9,193 nucleotides of DNA, taken from contig CAMZKQ010000166.1 of assembly GCA_947311265.1 (NCBI GenBank), forward strand, positions 1 to 9,193. The letters are read 5' to 3'. The DNA comes from an uncultured Chlorobiota bacterium (lineage in GTDB: Bacteria; Bacteroidota; Bacteroidia; Bacteroidales; JAADGE01). A program made the position numbers and the translations under genes. How positions within the stretch are numbered: position 1 is the stretch's first letter; every line of letters starts with the position of its first letter. Under the pieces are notes generated by a model. That model was not told the origin of the DNA and did no database searches. It saw nothing but the letters and a program-made list of their open reading frames with translations. This document shows, one piece after another, positions 1 through 6,404 of the stretch.

Positions 1-137
1 ACGAACATTAGAGTCCGAAGAGCAAAGCCGAGAAATTGTATCTAAAAATCACGAACTAAACACCCAAAATTTGGGTGTTTAGTTCGTGATTTTTAGATAC
101 AATTTCTCGGCTTTGCTCTTCGGACTCTAATGTTCGT
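1..137. repeat. Perfect inverted repeat (68-bp arms, 1-bp centre) at the window edge
   Basis: Bases 1-68 are the exact reverse complement of bases 70-137, with base 69 as the only unpaired position. The right arm continues without a break into the minus-strand sensor gene, so it is the native copy; the left arm is the duplicated one. A long perfect palindrome with almost no loop at the extreme end of a sequence is typical of a fold-back chimera from amplification, library preparation or assembly. A real inverted duplication or a closed hairpin DNA end would look the same in the sequence, but both are less likely because the repeat interrupts a gene. Confidence 0.97.
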
Positions 138-1927
138 GCAAAAAGTTGTTGGTTGAGTACTTCCTGTTCTGCTTTTTGTTTTTCTAAATTTATTTGCAGT
201 TTTTTTTGCTTTATGATGTGTGCTAAGGAGTCGCAAACCTCATCGAAGAAGCGTATTTCTTCGTCTTTAACGCCTATTTCTTTTTTAAGGTACAGGTTTA
301 ATAAGCCAAAAACTTCCTCGCCCAGAAGTATTGGTTTTTTCATGTGGATATACGGTATGGCATCTTCTTTGGGTTCAAATTTAGACCTAAAATCGCCAAT
401 GTATGCTTTTTTTTCTGCAACAGCTTTTCCACAAATGCACTCGCCTTTTTTTACAAAAGAGCATTCCCTTATTCGGTGTGCTCCAATGTCTTTCTTTGCC
501 ACCATTTCTAAGTCGCCATTATCGTCGGACACAAAAATGGCGCCTTGTGCATGCACATCTAGCCAAGGGATTTTAAAAATAGTATCCAACGCAATTTGTA
601 AAAACTCGTTTAAGCTGTACTTCTCTTCCAAGGAGTAATCTACAATATCTGCCAGAACAATCCTGTTAGTTTTCTCCTTATTGTCCTCTTCGAGCTGTAA
701 TTTTTCTTGTTGGAGGAGTTTATTGTTTGTTTCGAGCAGTTGGGCAGATTTTTCATTTTGTTTCTTGAGCCTAGCCCTAAGCACAAAAGTAAATGCAATG
801 AATAGGAGGGCTAAAATTAAAGCAATAATTACATAGACTTGAAACTGCTTTATAACTTTTAAATCTTCTTGGCTTTTCAGTTCTACTTTTTTCATCAGGG
901 CAATTTTTTCTTCATTGGCCTGATTTTCTGTACTGTATTTTATGTTTAAAATTTTCTGGCTTAAATCTTGGTTAAATAAGCTGTCGTTGTATAGTATTAC
1001 TAATTTGGAGTATTCTGCGGCTTCTTTGTAATGCCCTAATTGGTAATGTACATCGTAGAAGGTTTGGTAGGCGTTTCTTATTCGGAGTTTGCTTTGTACT
1101 ATAAAGGCTTGGTCTAAACTTTTTTGGGCAAACTCGGTGGCCTTTTCATAGTTTTTTTCCATGGCTAAAATGACGGCCAGTTTTTTATAAATATCACTTA
1201 ACAAGTCGTTGTCGGAAAAGGCTGCAGTTGTTAATGCGGCTTGGTAGGTAGTGTATGCGGTATCTAGCTTGTTTTCTTCTAAATATACGTCGCCTATGTA
1301 TTTTAAGCAAGTGGCTTCGCCTTCTTTGTTGCCAGAGGCTTGCCTACTTTTTAATGCTTTTTTCAGATACGCCAGCGATGTATCCAAATCCCCTTTCATC
1401 AGCAATGCACGCCCTAAATTGAGGTTACAGTAGGTTATCATTTTTTTATTTCCAATAGCGTGAGCTATTTTTACTGCCTTATTAAGGAATACTAATGCTT
1501 CTTTGTAAGATTCTTGATAAATATATAAATTTCCAATATTAATATTTGCGTAGCCTTTTTGTTCCTCCAAATTATTAGCTTCACTAACTTTTAGGCCTTT
1601 AAAGTAATTATCGAAAGCGGCGGCGTAGTTGCCTAAATTTCGGTATGCAACACCCGAAAAGCCATAAGCATTGGCTAAGTTTTTATATTGGTTGTACTGC
1701 TTTGAAATAATGATGGACTGTTTCCCGTATTTAATGGCTTCTTCGGGTTGTGAGTTGCGGAGTTTCCATACTAGCTTATTTAGTAGTTTAGGTTTTTCTA
1801 ATTCTGCACTACTTTCCAGTTTTAATTTTAAACTATCAATTTTAGATAGTTTTTGGGCATAACTATTATTGCTATTAAAAAGAAGTAATAATAAAGAGAG
1901 TGATAATATAGAAATTATTTTTTGCAT
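56..1927 (-). CDS. TPR-transmembrane-GAF sensor protein, C-terminus truncated by the terminal palindrome
   Basis: The 623-residue reading frame starts with a signal peptide (about 1-24, ending NSYA before Gln25). A periplasmic TPR array follows (about 55-310), then one membrane helix (about 363-385) and a coiled coil (about 386-422). A cytoplasmic GAF domain (about 427-575) ends in a second coiled coil. The GAF domain has a cysteine cluster: Cys489, Cys497 and Cys499, the last two in GECICGKA. This order is common in Bacteroidota membrane sensors that end in a histidine kinase, SpoIIE-type phosphatase or cyclase domain. No such output domain is seen, because the last three codons and the stop come from the mirrored arm of the palindrome; native sequence ends near residue 619. 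The gene is therefore best read as 3'-partial. It lies 24 bp downstream of the hemerythrin gene, probably in the same transcript. The sensed ligand is unknown; the Cys cluster suggests metal or redox, which is inference. Confidence 0.88.
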   Translation of the reverse strand: MQKIISILSLSLLLLLFNSNNSYAQKLSKIDSLKLKLESSAELEKPKLLNKLVWKLRNSQPEEAIKYGKQSIIISKQYNQYKNLANAYGFSGVAYRNLGNYAAAFDNYFKGLKVSEANNLEEQKGYANINIGNLYIYQESYKEALVFLNKAVKIAHAIGNKKMITYCNLNLGRALLMKGDLDTSLAYLKKALKSRQASGNKEGEATCLKYIGDVYLEENKLDTAYTTYQAALTTAAFSDNDLLSDIYKKLAVILAMEKNYEKATEFAQKSLDQAFIVQSKLRIRNAYQTFYDVHYQLGHYKEAAEYSKLVILYNDSLFNQDLSQKILNIKYSTENQANEEKIALMKKVELKSQEDLKVIKQFQVYVIIALILALLFIAFTFVLRARLKKQNEKSAQLLETNNKLLQQEKLQLEEDNKEKTNRIVLADIVDYSLEEKYSLNEFLQIALDTIFKIPWLDVHAQGAIFVSDDNGDLEMVAKKDIGAHRIRECSFVKKGECICGKAVAEKKAYIGDFRSKFEPKEDAIPYIHMKKPILLGEEVFGLLNLYLKKEIGVKDEEIRFFDEVCDSLAHIIKQKKLQINLEKQKAEQEVLNQQLFARTLESEEQSREIVSKNHELNTQILGV

Positions 1928-1951
1928 TTAGCTTTGGCTGAAATCTTTTTT

Positions 1952-2368
1952 TTATTTTGGAAAGTTGTAGTTTTCCAAATAAGGGACATATTGTTTATCA
2001 GTACCTAAAATATGCTTTTGTAGCCAATCCCTTAAAAAATTCATTACATCGTAAGAAAGGGTAACATTGCCAGTTGCAAGCTTAGTTTTGAAATCTTCAA
2101 TTTTATCCACAAAAGCTTTATGTGCTGCTTTATGTGCTACTATTTCGGGGTAAGCCACTGCTTCAAAAAACACTTCTTCCATATCAAAATGGAATACCGT
2201 ATATTCAATAAGCCCTTCTATAATTTTAGCAGAGGTCTCCTTTGCCTTGCCCTCTATAAAGGCGTTATAAAGCTCGTTAATTAGCTTAATTAGCACTTTA
2301 TGCTGCTCATCTACAATGCCTCCATCAATAGAAAGGGTCTCTCTCCATTTTATAAGCTCTTTTTTCAT
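1952..2368 (-). CDS. Bacteriohemerythrin (non-heme di-iron oxygen-binding protein)
   Basis: This 138-residue protein is a single-domain hemerythrin of usual length. All seven expected di-iron ligands are present: His23 (in VDEQH), His60 and Glu64 (in HFDMEE), His79 and His83 (HKAAH), His119 and Asp124 (in HILGTD). The N-terminal Trp8 and the Tyr near the last Asp also fit the bacterial family. No signal peptide is present, so it should be cytoplasmic. Family members bind O2 reversibly at the di-iron site and serve in oxygen storage or delivery, or as oxygen sensors for partner proteins. It is the first gene of a likely two-gene unit with the TPR/GAF sensor downstream, and has a good Bacteroidota promoter about 50 bp upstream. 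The start ATG at 2368 follows an A-rich leader and gives the standard N-terminus. The family call is secure; the physiological role is inferred. Confidence 0.95.
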   Translation of the reverse strand: MKKELIKWRETLSIDGGIVDEQHKVLIKLINELYNAFIEGKAKETSAKIIEGLIEYTVFHFDMEEVFFEAVAYPEIVAHKAAHKAFVDKIEDFKTKLATGNVTLSYDVMNFLRDWLQKHILGTDKQYVPYLENYNFPK

Positions 2369-2369
2369 A

Positions 2370-2404
2370 ATTGTTTTTTAAAGCCTAATATTGTTTTTTA
2401 GGCT
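2370..2404 (-). repeat. Twin direct repeat and small hairpin in the hemerythrin leader
   Basis: Two identical 11-base copies of attgtttttta (plus-strand sense) lie at 2370-2380 and 2390-2400, exactly 20 bp apart or about two helical turns. Overlapping them, agcctaa (2382-2388) and ttaggct (2398-2404) form a 7-bp stem with a 9-base loop. All of it lies between the promoter and the hemerythrin start codon, so it would be in the mRNA leader. The repeat adjoining the ATG could also simply be the A-rich ribosome-binding region. A regulatory role is inference. Confidence 0.45.
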
Positions 2405-2417
2405 CATATTTAAGCAA

Positions 2418-2448
2418 CAAAGGTAAATAATTTATTTAGAAACCCAAA
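2418..2448 (-). promoter_or_regulatory. Bacteroidota-type promoter for the hemerythrin-sensor unit
   Basis: On the minus strand TTTG (2448-2445) is followed by exactly 19 bases and then TACCTTTG (2425-2418). This matches the phylum's TTTG / TAnnTTTG consensus in both boxes. Transcription would begin a few bases past 2418, leaving a leader of about 45 bases before the start codon. It begins just beyond the stop codon of the FkbM gene, so the hemerythrin unit has its own start even if some read-through occurs. Confidence 0.75.
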
Positions 2449-2457
2449 CTTTTAGTT

Positions 2458-3297
2458 TTACCGAAAAATAGCGAGTATATCGGTTGTTGAGTTTTGTGGG
2501 ATAAGGGCTTTGTAGTTCTCTGGTGTTACTTTTTTTTCTGATTTTAAATCATAAAAAGTAAAGTTAAGCGTACTAAATAATTCAAAGTAATCTTTAAAAC
2601 TTCCGCCTGCCTCTTCAATAATATATAGCCCTGCCTCAAAAATGATGTAGGGTTTGTATTTTTTAATGGTTTTCATAGCTCCTTTCAGCACCTTTGGCTC
2701 GTTGCCATCGGTATCTATTTTTATAAGTGCTAGGTTTTCAATTTCATTTTGCTTAATAAAATCATCAATTGTAGTGGAAGGCGTTTTTTCTGCCCCAGTA
2801 ATACTGCCCAAATGCAAGGGGTGTACCACTTCATTTTTACTCCCAGCTAATTTCCAGCTCGCATAGGCAGTAAGCTCAGAGATGGTTTCGGAGGCATCGG
2901 AAACAAAACTTTTTATGGGCGTTATTTTTTTTGATAGCTGGGGGTTTAAGCCTACATTTTTTTTCAGTTTTGCGAAAGCAAAATCAGTAGGCTCAAAGGC
3001 AAAAACTGTTTCGCAATTTTCTTTTTGTGCAAAACGCAAAGTCATCTGCCCAATATTTGCCCCAACATCTATAACTGTATAATTACTAGGGAATTTAATA
3101 AGAGGGCTATCAGAAATATATTTTTGGAAGTTGCCTAGAAGAAATATAGAAAAATCTATACCTTCCTTTAAATCAAGACTATAGTTAATCCCACCTCGTG
3201 TAACATCTTGCTTATCTTTTTTAAAAATATGTACTATTCTGTATAAAATTTTGGCAATAATTATGCGTATTTTAGTTAAGGGTAATTTACTAAGCAT
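2458..3297 (-). CDS. FkbM family SAM-dependent methyltransferase
   Basis: The 279-residue protein has the Rossmann SAM-binding core of the FkbM family. Motif I is VIDVGANIGQMT (75-86), the acidic residue after strand two is Glu102 in FAFEPT, and the later family motif reads LIKIDTDGNEPKVLKG (191-206). FkbM enzymes methylate hydroxyl groups, often on sugars or secondary metabolites, and many Bacteroidota copies lie in polysaccharide loci. No glycosyltransferases flank this one, so its substrate cannot be read from context. The first 25 residues are hydrophobic and basic (KIRIIIAKILYRIVHIFKK), which may be an amphipathic membrane-contact helix rather than a signal peptide. The start ATG at 3297 lies about 60 bp downstream of a plausible promoter. 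The family assignment is firm; the exact reaction is not known. Confidence 0.9.
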   Translation of the reverse strand: MLSKLPLTKIRIIIAKILYRIVHIFKKDKQDVTRGGINYSLDLKEGIDFSIFLLGNFQKYISDSPLIKFPSNYTVIDVGANIGQMTLRFAQKENCETVFAFEPTDFAFAKLKKNVGLNPQLSKKITPIKSFVSDASETISELTAYASWKLAGSKNEVVHPLHLGSITGAEKTPSTTIDDFIKQNEIENLALIKIDTDGNEPKVLKGAMKTIKKYKPYIIFEAGLYIIEEAGGSFKDYFELFSTLNFTFYDLKSEKKVTPENYKALIPQNSTTDILAIFR

Positions 3298-3356
3298 TTA
3301 TAAAATTTAGTTTTTAGTTAGAAAAAATTGAAGTGGTATTGGCTATCTAATCGCAA

Positions 3357-3387
3357 CAAAATTAATTAAATAGAACGTTTCTACAAG
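3357..3387 (-). promoter_or_regulatory. Candidate promoter for the FkbM gene
   Basis: The minus strand reads TAATTTTG at 3364-3357, a full match to TAnnTTTG. At the standard 19-base spacing upstream is CTTG (3387-3384), one mismatch from TTTG. The implied leader to the start codon at 3297 is about 55 bases. Confidence 0.5.
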
Positions 3388-3405
3388 CAAGACCAAAAAA
3401 ATTTA

Positions 3406-3436
3406 TTTTAAATAAAGTTTCAAACTTTTATCTTTG
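3406..3436 (+). promoter_or_regulatory. Candidate promoter for the BatE-like gene
   Basis: TATCTTTG at 3429-3436 matches the TAnnTTTG -7 box. The element at 19-base spacing upstream is TTTT (3406-3409), a weak -33 match. Transcription would start about 20 bases before the ATG at 3463. The spacer between the boxes is largely filled by a perfect palindrome at 3414-3428. Confidence 0.6.
3414..3428. promoter_or_regulatory. Perfect 15-bp palindrome in the promoter spacer, possible operator
   Basis: The sequence aaagttt-c-aaacttt has two exact 7-base arms around one central base. It ends directly against the -7 box of the BatE-like gene. This is where a dimeric repressor would block RNA polymerase. 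AT-rich palindromes of this size can arise by chance in such DNA, so the operator call is tentative. Confidence 0.35.
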
Positions 3437-3462
3437 CTTTTTTTGTAAAACACACTATTAAA

Positions 3463-4239
3463 ATGAAACACTTTAAGGCACTCCTCTTTTTCATACTTCT
3501 AGCTTTGGGCAGTTTTGCACAGAAAAGCGAAATGCTAGCTACTTTTGAGCAAGCCAACAAACTGTACGCCGAAGGCAAATTTGCCCAATCTGCCACACTA
3601 TACGATAGTATAATTGCCTCGGGTTACGAGTCGGCAGATTTATATTACAACACTGGCAACGCCTATTTTCGGTTAAATAAGAACACCGAAGCCATCTATT
3701 TTTACGAAAAATCGAAACAACTCGCCCCCAGTAACGAAGCCCTTATTCATAATTTAGAATTGGCAAACCTTCAAATTTATGACAAAATAAAACCAATGCC
3801 CGAATTTGCCCTAAAACGTTTTTTCCGAGCTTTAATTAAAAGCCAATCGGCCGATTTTTGGGCTTATACAAGCGTGTTTTTATTTGTAATTGTACTGGGT
3901 TTAATCTATCTCTATTTAGTGTCAGGGAAACAAAAAGTAAGACTTTTCTCTTTCCTTGGTGGGCTATTTTTAATCGCATTAAGCACCACCTCTTTTGTAT
4001 TTGCTGCCGATAGGCAGTCGGAATTAACCCATGCAAAATCGGGCATAATATTTGCCCCTGCGGTGTCTGTAAAAAGCGAGCCAAATAATAATTCGGCAGA
4101 GCTTTTTGTTATCCACGAAGGGCTAAAAGTAGAAATTACAGATTACTCTGAAAACTGGTACGAAGTAAAATTAGCTAGCGGAATGACTGGCTGGGTAAAA
4201 AAAAATGGACTTAAAAACGCTGTAAAAAGGCGTATCTAA
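3463..4239 (+). CDS. batE: BatE-like protein: TPR, two membrane helices and a C-terminal SH3 domain
   Basis: The 258-residue protein has a signal peptide (1-19, ending GSFA before Gln20) and TPR repeats (about 25-100, including DLYYNTGNAYFRLNKNTEA). Two membrane helices follow (about 133-152 and 161-182), then a bacterial SH3-type domain (about 192-250, with VSVKSEPNNNS and WYEVKLASGMTGWVK). This order and length match BatE of the Bacteroides aerotolerance (bat) operon, whose products are envelope proteins linked to oxygen tolerance; the biochemical role is not settled. Normally batE follows moxR, batA, batB, batC and batD. Here it is alone: the upstream gene is divergent and the downstream one convergent. 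It is thus either an orphan BatE or a paralogue with the same domains. The ATG at 3463 has a promoter about 30 bp upstream and yields an intact signal peptide. The symbol is by domain resemblance only. Confidence 0.75.
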   Translation: MKHFKALLFFILLALGSFAQKSEMLATFEQANKLYAEGKFAQSATLYDSIIASGYESADLYYNTGNAYFRLNKNTEAIYFYEKSKQLAPSNEALIHNLELANLQIYDKIKPMPEFALKRFFRALIKSQSADFWAYTSVFLFVIVLGLIYLYLVSGKQKVRLFSFLGGLFLIALSTTSFVFAADRQSELTHAKSGIIFAPAVSVKSEPNNNSAELFVIHEGLKVEITDYSENWYEVKLASGMTGWVKKNGLKNAVKRRI

Positions 4240-4270
4240 ATCCATCAACTTTCAGGCGAAAGCCCTCTGG

Positions 4271-4825
4271 TTATACTTCTAACCTACTTTTAAAAGGTAA
4301 AAAAGTCATAAAATCGGCATGATGCACGATATATGCCTCTGTGGAGCGTTTTACCATATTGCCTTCGCCGGCATGGGCAGCAATTATATGGCACACTTCT
4401 GGCGGCACGCCAGATTGCTCTGCCAACGACACGCCCGAAAATGGGTGCCGAACATATTTACCATAAGTGCCTTGCACTGCCTTACCATTGCTATCTAGCT
4501 CGTACTCAACAAGTTTGCCAACATCTGCAAGAATGCCTCCGGCAATAAGCACGTCCATATCAACGGGTAATTCGCCATTATAAAATTTGTTTATTTGCCG
4601 ACCAGCATCTCGGGCAATATGCACCACAGATACTTTATGTGCCATAAAAGACACCTTTAAATCGGGCCCGCAAAGCAGTGTAAACGGTATCGTATTTAAG
4701 TCCTCGGGCGTTAGCACGCTCTTGCTAAGTGCAAGTTCCCAAGTATCGGCAACTGCTTTTCGGAGCTTCTCGTTACTTATCCAAGAGAGTTCTTCTCCCC
4801 ATAATTGTTTTACATTTCCAGTCAT
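4271..4825 (-). CDS. HD-domain-like protein with an A-D variant of the HD pair
   Basis: From Met at 4825 the protein has 184 residues. It is predicted soluble and resembles the metal-dependent phosphohydrolase HD superfamily. Numbered from the longer start at 4918, the pattern is: His94 (FMAHKVSVVHIA), Asp132 (GGILADVGKLVEYE), His158 (VRHPFSG), His182 (IIAAHAGEG), and His199, His200 and Asp202 (VHHADF). The His of the usual HD pair is replaced by Ala131, so the pair reads A-D. The remaining His and Asp residues are kept, which may still allow metal binding or a changed chemistry. I prefer the start at 4825, because MTGNVKQLW begins the compact domain and follows an A-rich leader (ACTAAAAGATATAAA). 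The longer start at 4918 adds 31 mostly basic residues and is closer to the upstream promoter, so it stays possible. It converges with the BatE-like gene across 31 bp. No substrate is known. Confidence 0.8.
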   Translation of the reverse strand: MTGNVKQLWGEELSWISNEKLRKAVADTWELALSKSVLTPEDLNTIPFTLLCGPDLKVSFMAHKVSVVHIARDAGRQINKFYNGELPVDMDVLIAGGILADVGKLVEYELDSNGKAVQGTYGKYVRHPFSGVSLAEQSGVPPEVCHIIAAHAGEGNMVKRSTEAYIVHHADFMTFLPFKSRLEV

Positions 4826-4967
4826 TTTATATCTTTTAGTTTCACTTTTTGTCTTGCTTCTAAAAACAAGGGCTTGAATATACTTACCATTTTCAATAAA
4901 AATAAATTGCCTTATCATTAGTTTATTAAAAATTCAAACCTTTGCTATAATAATTTTAAATAGACCA

Positions 4968-4975
4968 CAAATTTA
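4968..4975 (-). promoter_or_regulatory. Candidate -7 box for the HD-like gene
   Basis: The minus strand reads TAAATTTG, matching TAnnTTTG. No good TTTG is found at the expected upstream spacing. The leader would be about 45 bases to the start at 4918, or about 135 bases to the start at 4825. Confidence 0.35.
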
Positions 4976-5017
4976 CAAAAAAAACGTTTCTTACTATTAA
5001 ATCTCTTATAAAATTAG

Positions 5018-5025
5018 TACATTTG
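5018..5025 (+). promoter_or_regulatory. Candidate -7 box for the small gene and lipoprotein pair
   Basis: TACATTTG fits TAnnTTTG and lies 25 bases before the ATG at 5051. It is flanked exactly by TTAG (5014-5017) and CTAA (5026-5029), a short inverted pair. No clear -33 TTTG is present. Together with the oppositely directed box at 4968-4975 it makes 4919-5050 a divergent promoter region. Confidence 0.45.
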
Positions 5026-5050
5026 CTAATAAAATAAAAAACACTTGTTT

Positions 5051-5485
5051 ATGTCCGAAGAAAAAAACATCACATTTACCCTCACCCAATCGGAAATGAT
5101 TGGGAATATTCAAAACCGCCTTTATGTAGAACTTTGCAGAGAGCAGCACATTTTCTTGGATAAAACAGAGTACTATGTGCAACTTAAAGCAGTAACTAGC
5201 AACAAAATGGTTACAGAAAAATTTAGTTTGGAAGAGGCCGAAAAAATTTCCGAAGCTATATTATATGTTTCCGTAAACGAATCGACTTTCCCTACGCAAG
5301 GCAGTACGAAAATTGAATTTAAAATTGATGAGCGTATAAAAATCCAAATTTTAAGGCGACAAAATGGCTGGGAATTTTTACTTTCTGCAGCAAAAGCTGT
5401 TTATAAAATACAGTATGCCGAACTTCAAAAACTGCAAGAACTCGTTTTTGCGGCCATTAATTCTGCCCAAACAAGCCTTCCATAA
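5051..5485 (+). CDS. Hypothetical protein, 144 residues, soluble
   Basis: I do not recognise this protein. From the ATG at 5051 it has 144 residues with no signal peptide or membrane segment, so it is predicted cytoplasmic. An in-frame TTG at 5045 is a less likely start. The sequence alternates strand-like stretches (NITFTLTQ, YYVQLKAV, KIEFKIDERIKIQILRR) with two helices, SLEEAEKISEAILY (mid-protein) and AELQKLQELVFAAI (C-terminal). These look alike in placement and hint at two related beta-then-helix halves, though this is only visual. It ends 19 bp before the DUF4249 lipoprotein gene on the same strand and probably shares its transcript. Normal composition, a promoter-like box and a clean intergenic spacing support it as a real gene. 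Confidence 0.75.
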   Translation: MSEEKNITFTLTQSEMIGNIQNRLYVELCREQHIFLDKTEYYVQLKAVTSNKMVTEKFSLEEAEKISEAILYVSVNESTFPTQGSTKIEFKIDERIKIQILRRQNGWEFLLSAAKAVYKIQYAELQKLQELVFAAINSAQTSLP

Positions 5486-5504
5486 ATATTAAAATTCATT
5501 TTTT

Positions 5505-6404
5505 ATGACTAAAATAAAAATAAATATAGCCTATCTTTTCATTGCCTTTATATTTGCCTCTTCATGTAGCAAAAAAATTGATGTAAATATCCCCGATAAT
5601 GAAAAAAAAATTGTTTTACATAGCGTTGCCAAAACAGGTGAGCAGCTATCTGTTAAGCTATCTGAAAGTTCAAGCGTATTAAACGAGGGTGAAATCCCCC
5701 TAATTTCAGACGCATCGCTTACGCTAAAAGAAAATGGAGAAGCAGTTGCAGAAGCGAGTTTCATTGCCGATGGGGAATATACCTTTGCCTATAATATTAA
5801 AGAAAATAAAGCTTATGAACTGTCTGTAGCACACCCTAAATTAGCCTCTGTAAATGCTAAAATAAATACCATTTCTGCAGTAAAAATAAAATCTATACAA
5901 CTGCAAGAAAGCACCGACGAACAAACTCGTTTTAAGCTCGTTTTTGCAGACCCTGCTGGTGTGGCTAACTATTATTTATTAAATATCACATCTTTTGGCA
6001 TCACCTACGACTGGCAAACAGGGGAGGAAATATACGGCGAAAATAACCTATACTATCAGATTGATTTTGCACAGGGGCAGGAAGAAGATTTACCCTATTT
6101 TGAGTCCAAAGAGATGACTGGATATGTCATTTCCGACAATTTATTTGATGGCACAACATTTTCTTTAAACCTATTTACCAACATCTATAAAGGCGAAGGT
6201 GCACAAGAGGAACAAACGGTAAAATTCCACCTTTACTCCCTCTCTAAGGGCTATTATAATTATATTTATACCCGAAATTTATATTTTAAGGCCAAAGGCA
6301 GTTTTTTTGCACAGCCTGCTCAGGTGTATTCAAATGTAGAAAATGGGATTGGTATATTTGGCAACTATGCCATAGCAACAGATTCAATAAAACTGGCGAA
6401 CTAA
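5505..6404 (+). CDS. DUF4249 family lipoprotein
   Basis: The 299-residue protein begins with a lipoprotein signal peptide: a hydrophobic stretch (8-18) and lipobox ASSC with Cys21 as the lipidation site. The body is rich in beta strands. Features typical of DUF4249 are the early strand NEKKIVLHSVAKTGEQ, the SDASLTLKENGE region, the GEYTFAYNI segment, and the C-terminal signature VYSNVENGIGIFGNYA (274-289). DUF4249 lipoproteins are envelope proteins of Bacteroidota, often encoded beside SusC-like TonB-dependent receptors and thought to assist them. No receptor gene is in this window; its partner is the upstream hypothetical gene, 19 bp away. The positions after Cys21 (SKKID) are basic rather than acidic, so surface display cannot be assumed. 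Its stop codon overlaps that of the convergent CitD-CitE gene. Biochemical function is unknown. Confidence 0.85.
   Translation: MTKIKINIAYLFIAFIFASSCSKKIDVNIPDNEKKIVLHSVAKTGEQLSVKLSESSSVLNEGEIPLISDASLTLKENGEAVAEASFIADGEYTFAYNIKENKAYELSVAHPKLASVNAKINTISAVKIKSIQLQESTDEQTRFKLVFADPAGVANYYLLNITSFGITYDWQTGEEIYGENNLYYQIDFAQGQEEDLPYFESKEMTGYVISDNLFDGTTFSLNLFTNIYKGEGAQEEQTVKFHLYSLSKGYYNYIYTRNLYFKAKGSFFAQPAQVYSNVENGIGIFGNYAIATDSIKLAN

Noticed and set aside
153..638. A 161-codon plus-strand open frame opposite the sensor gene
   Set aside because: It lies wholly antisense to the GAF/coiled-coil coding region, has Cys/Ser/Phe-rich composition typical of a reverse-strand shadow, and matches no family I know.
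3836..4084. An 82-codon minus-strand open frame inside the BatE-like gene
   Set aside because: It is antisense to the membrane helices and start of the SH3 domain of a well-supported gene; no promoter or leader is seen.
4249..4262. Small hairpin ctttc-aggc-gaaag between the convergent BatE-like and HD-like genes
   Set aside because: The stem is only 5 bp and has no T-run on either strand, so it is not a credible terminator.
5045..5050. TTG start two codons upstream of the ATG of the 144-residue protein
   Set aside because: An ATG follows at 5051 with the expected A-rich leader; TTG starts are uncommon and nothing favours this one.
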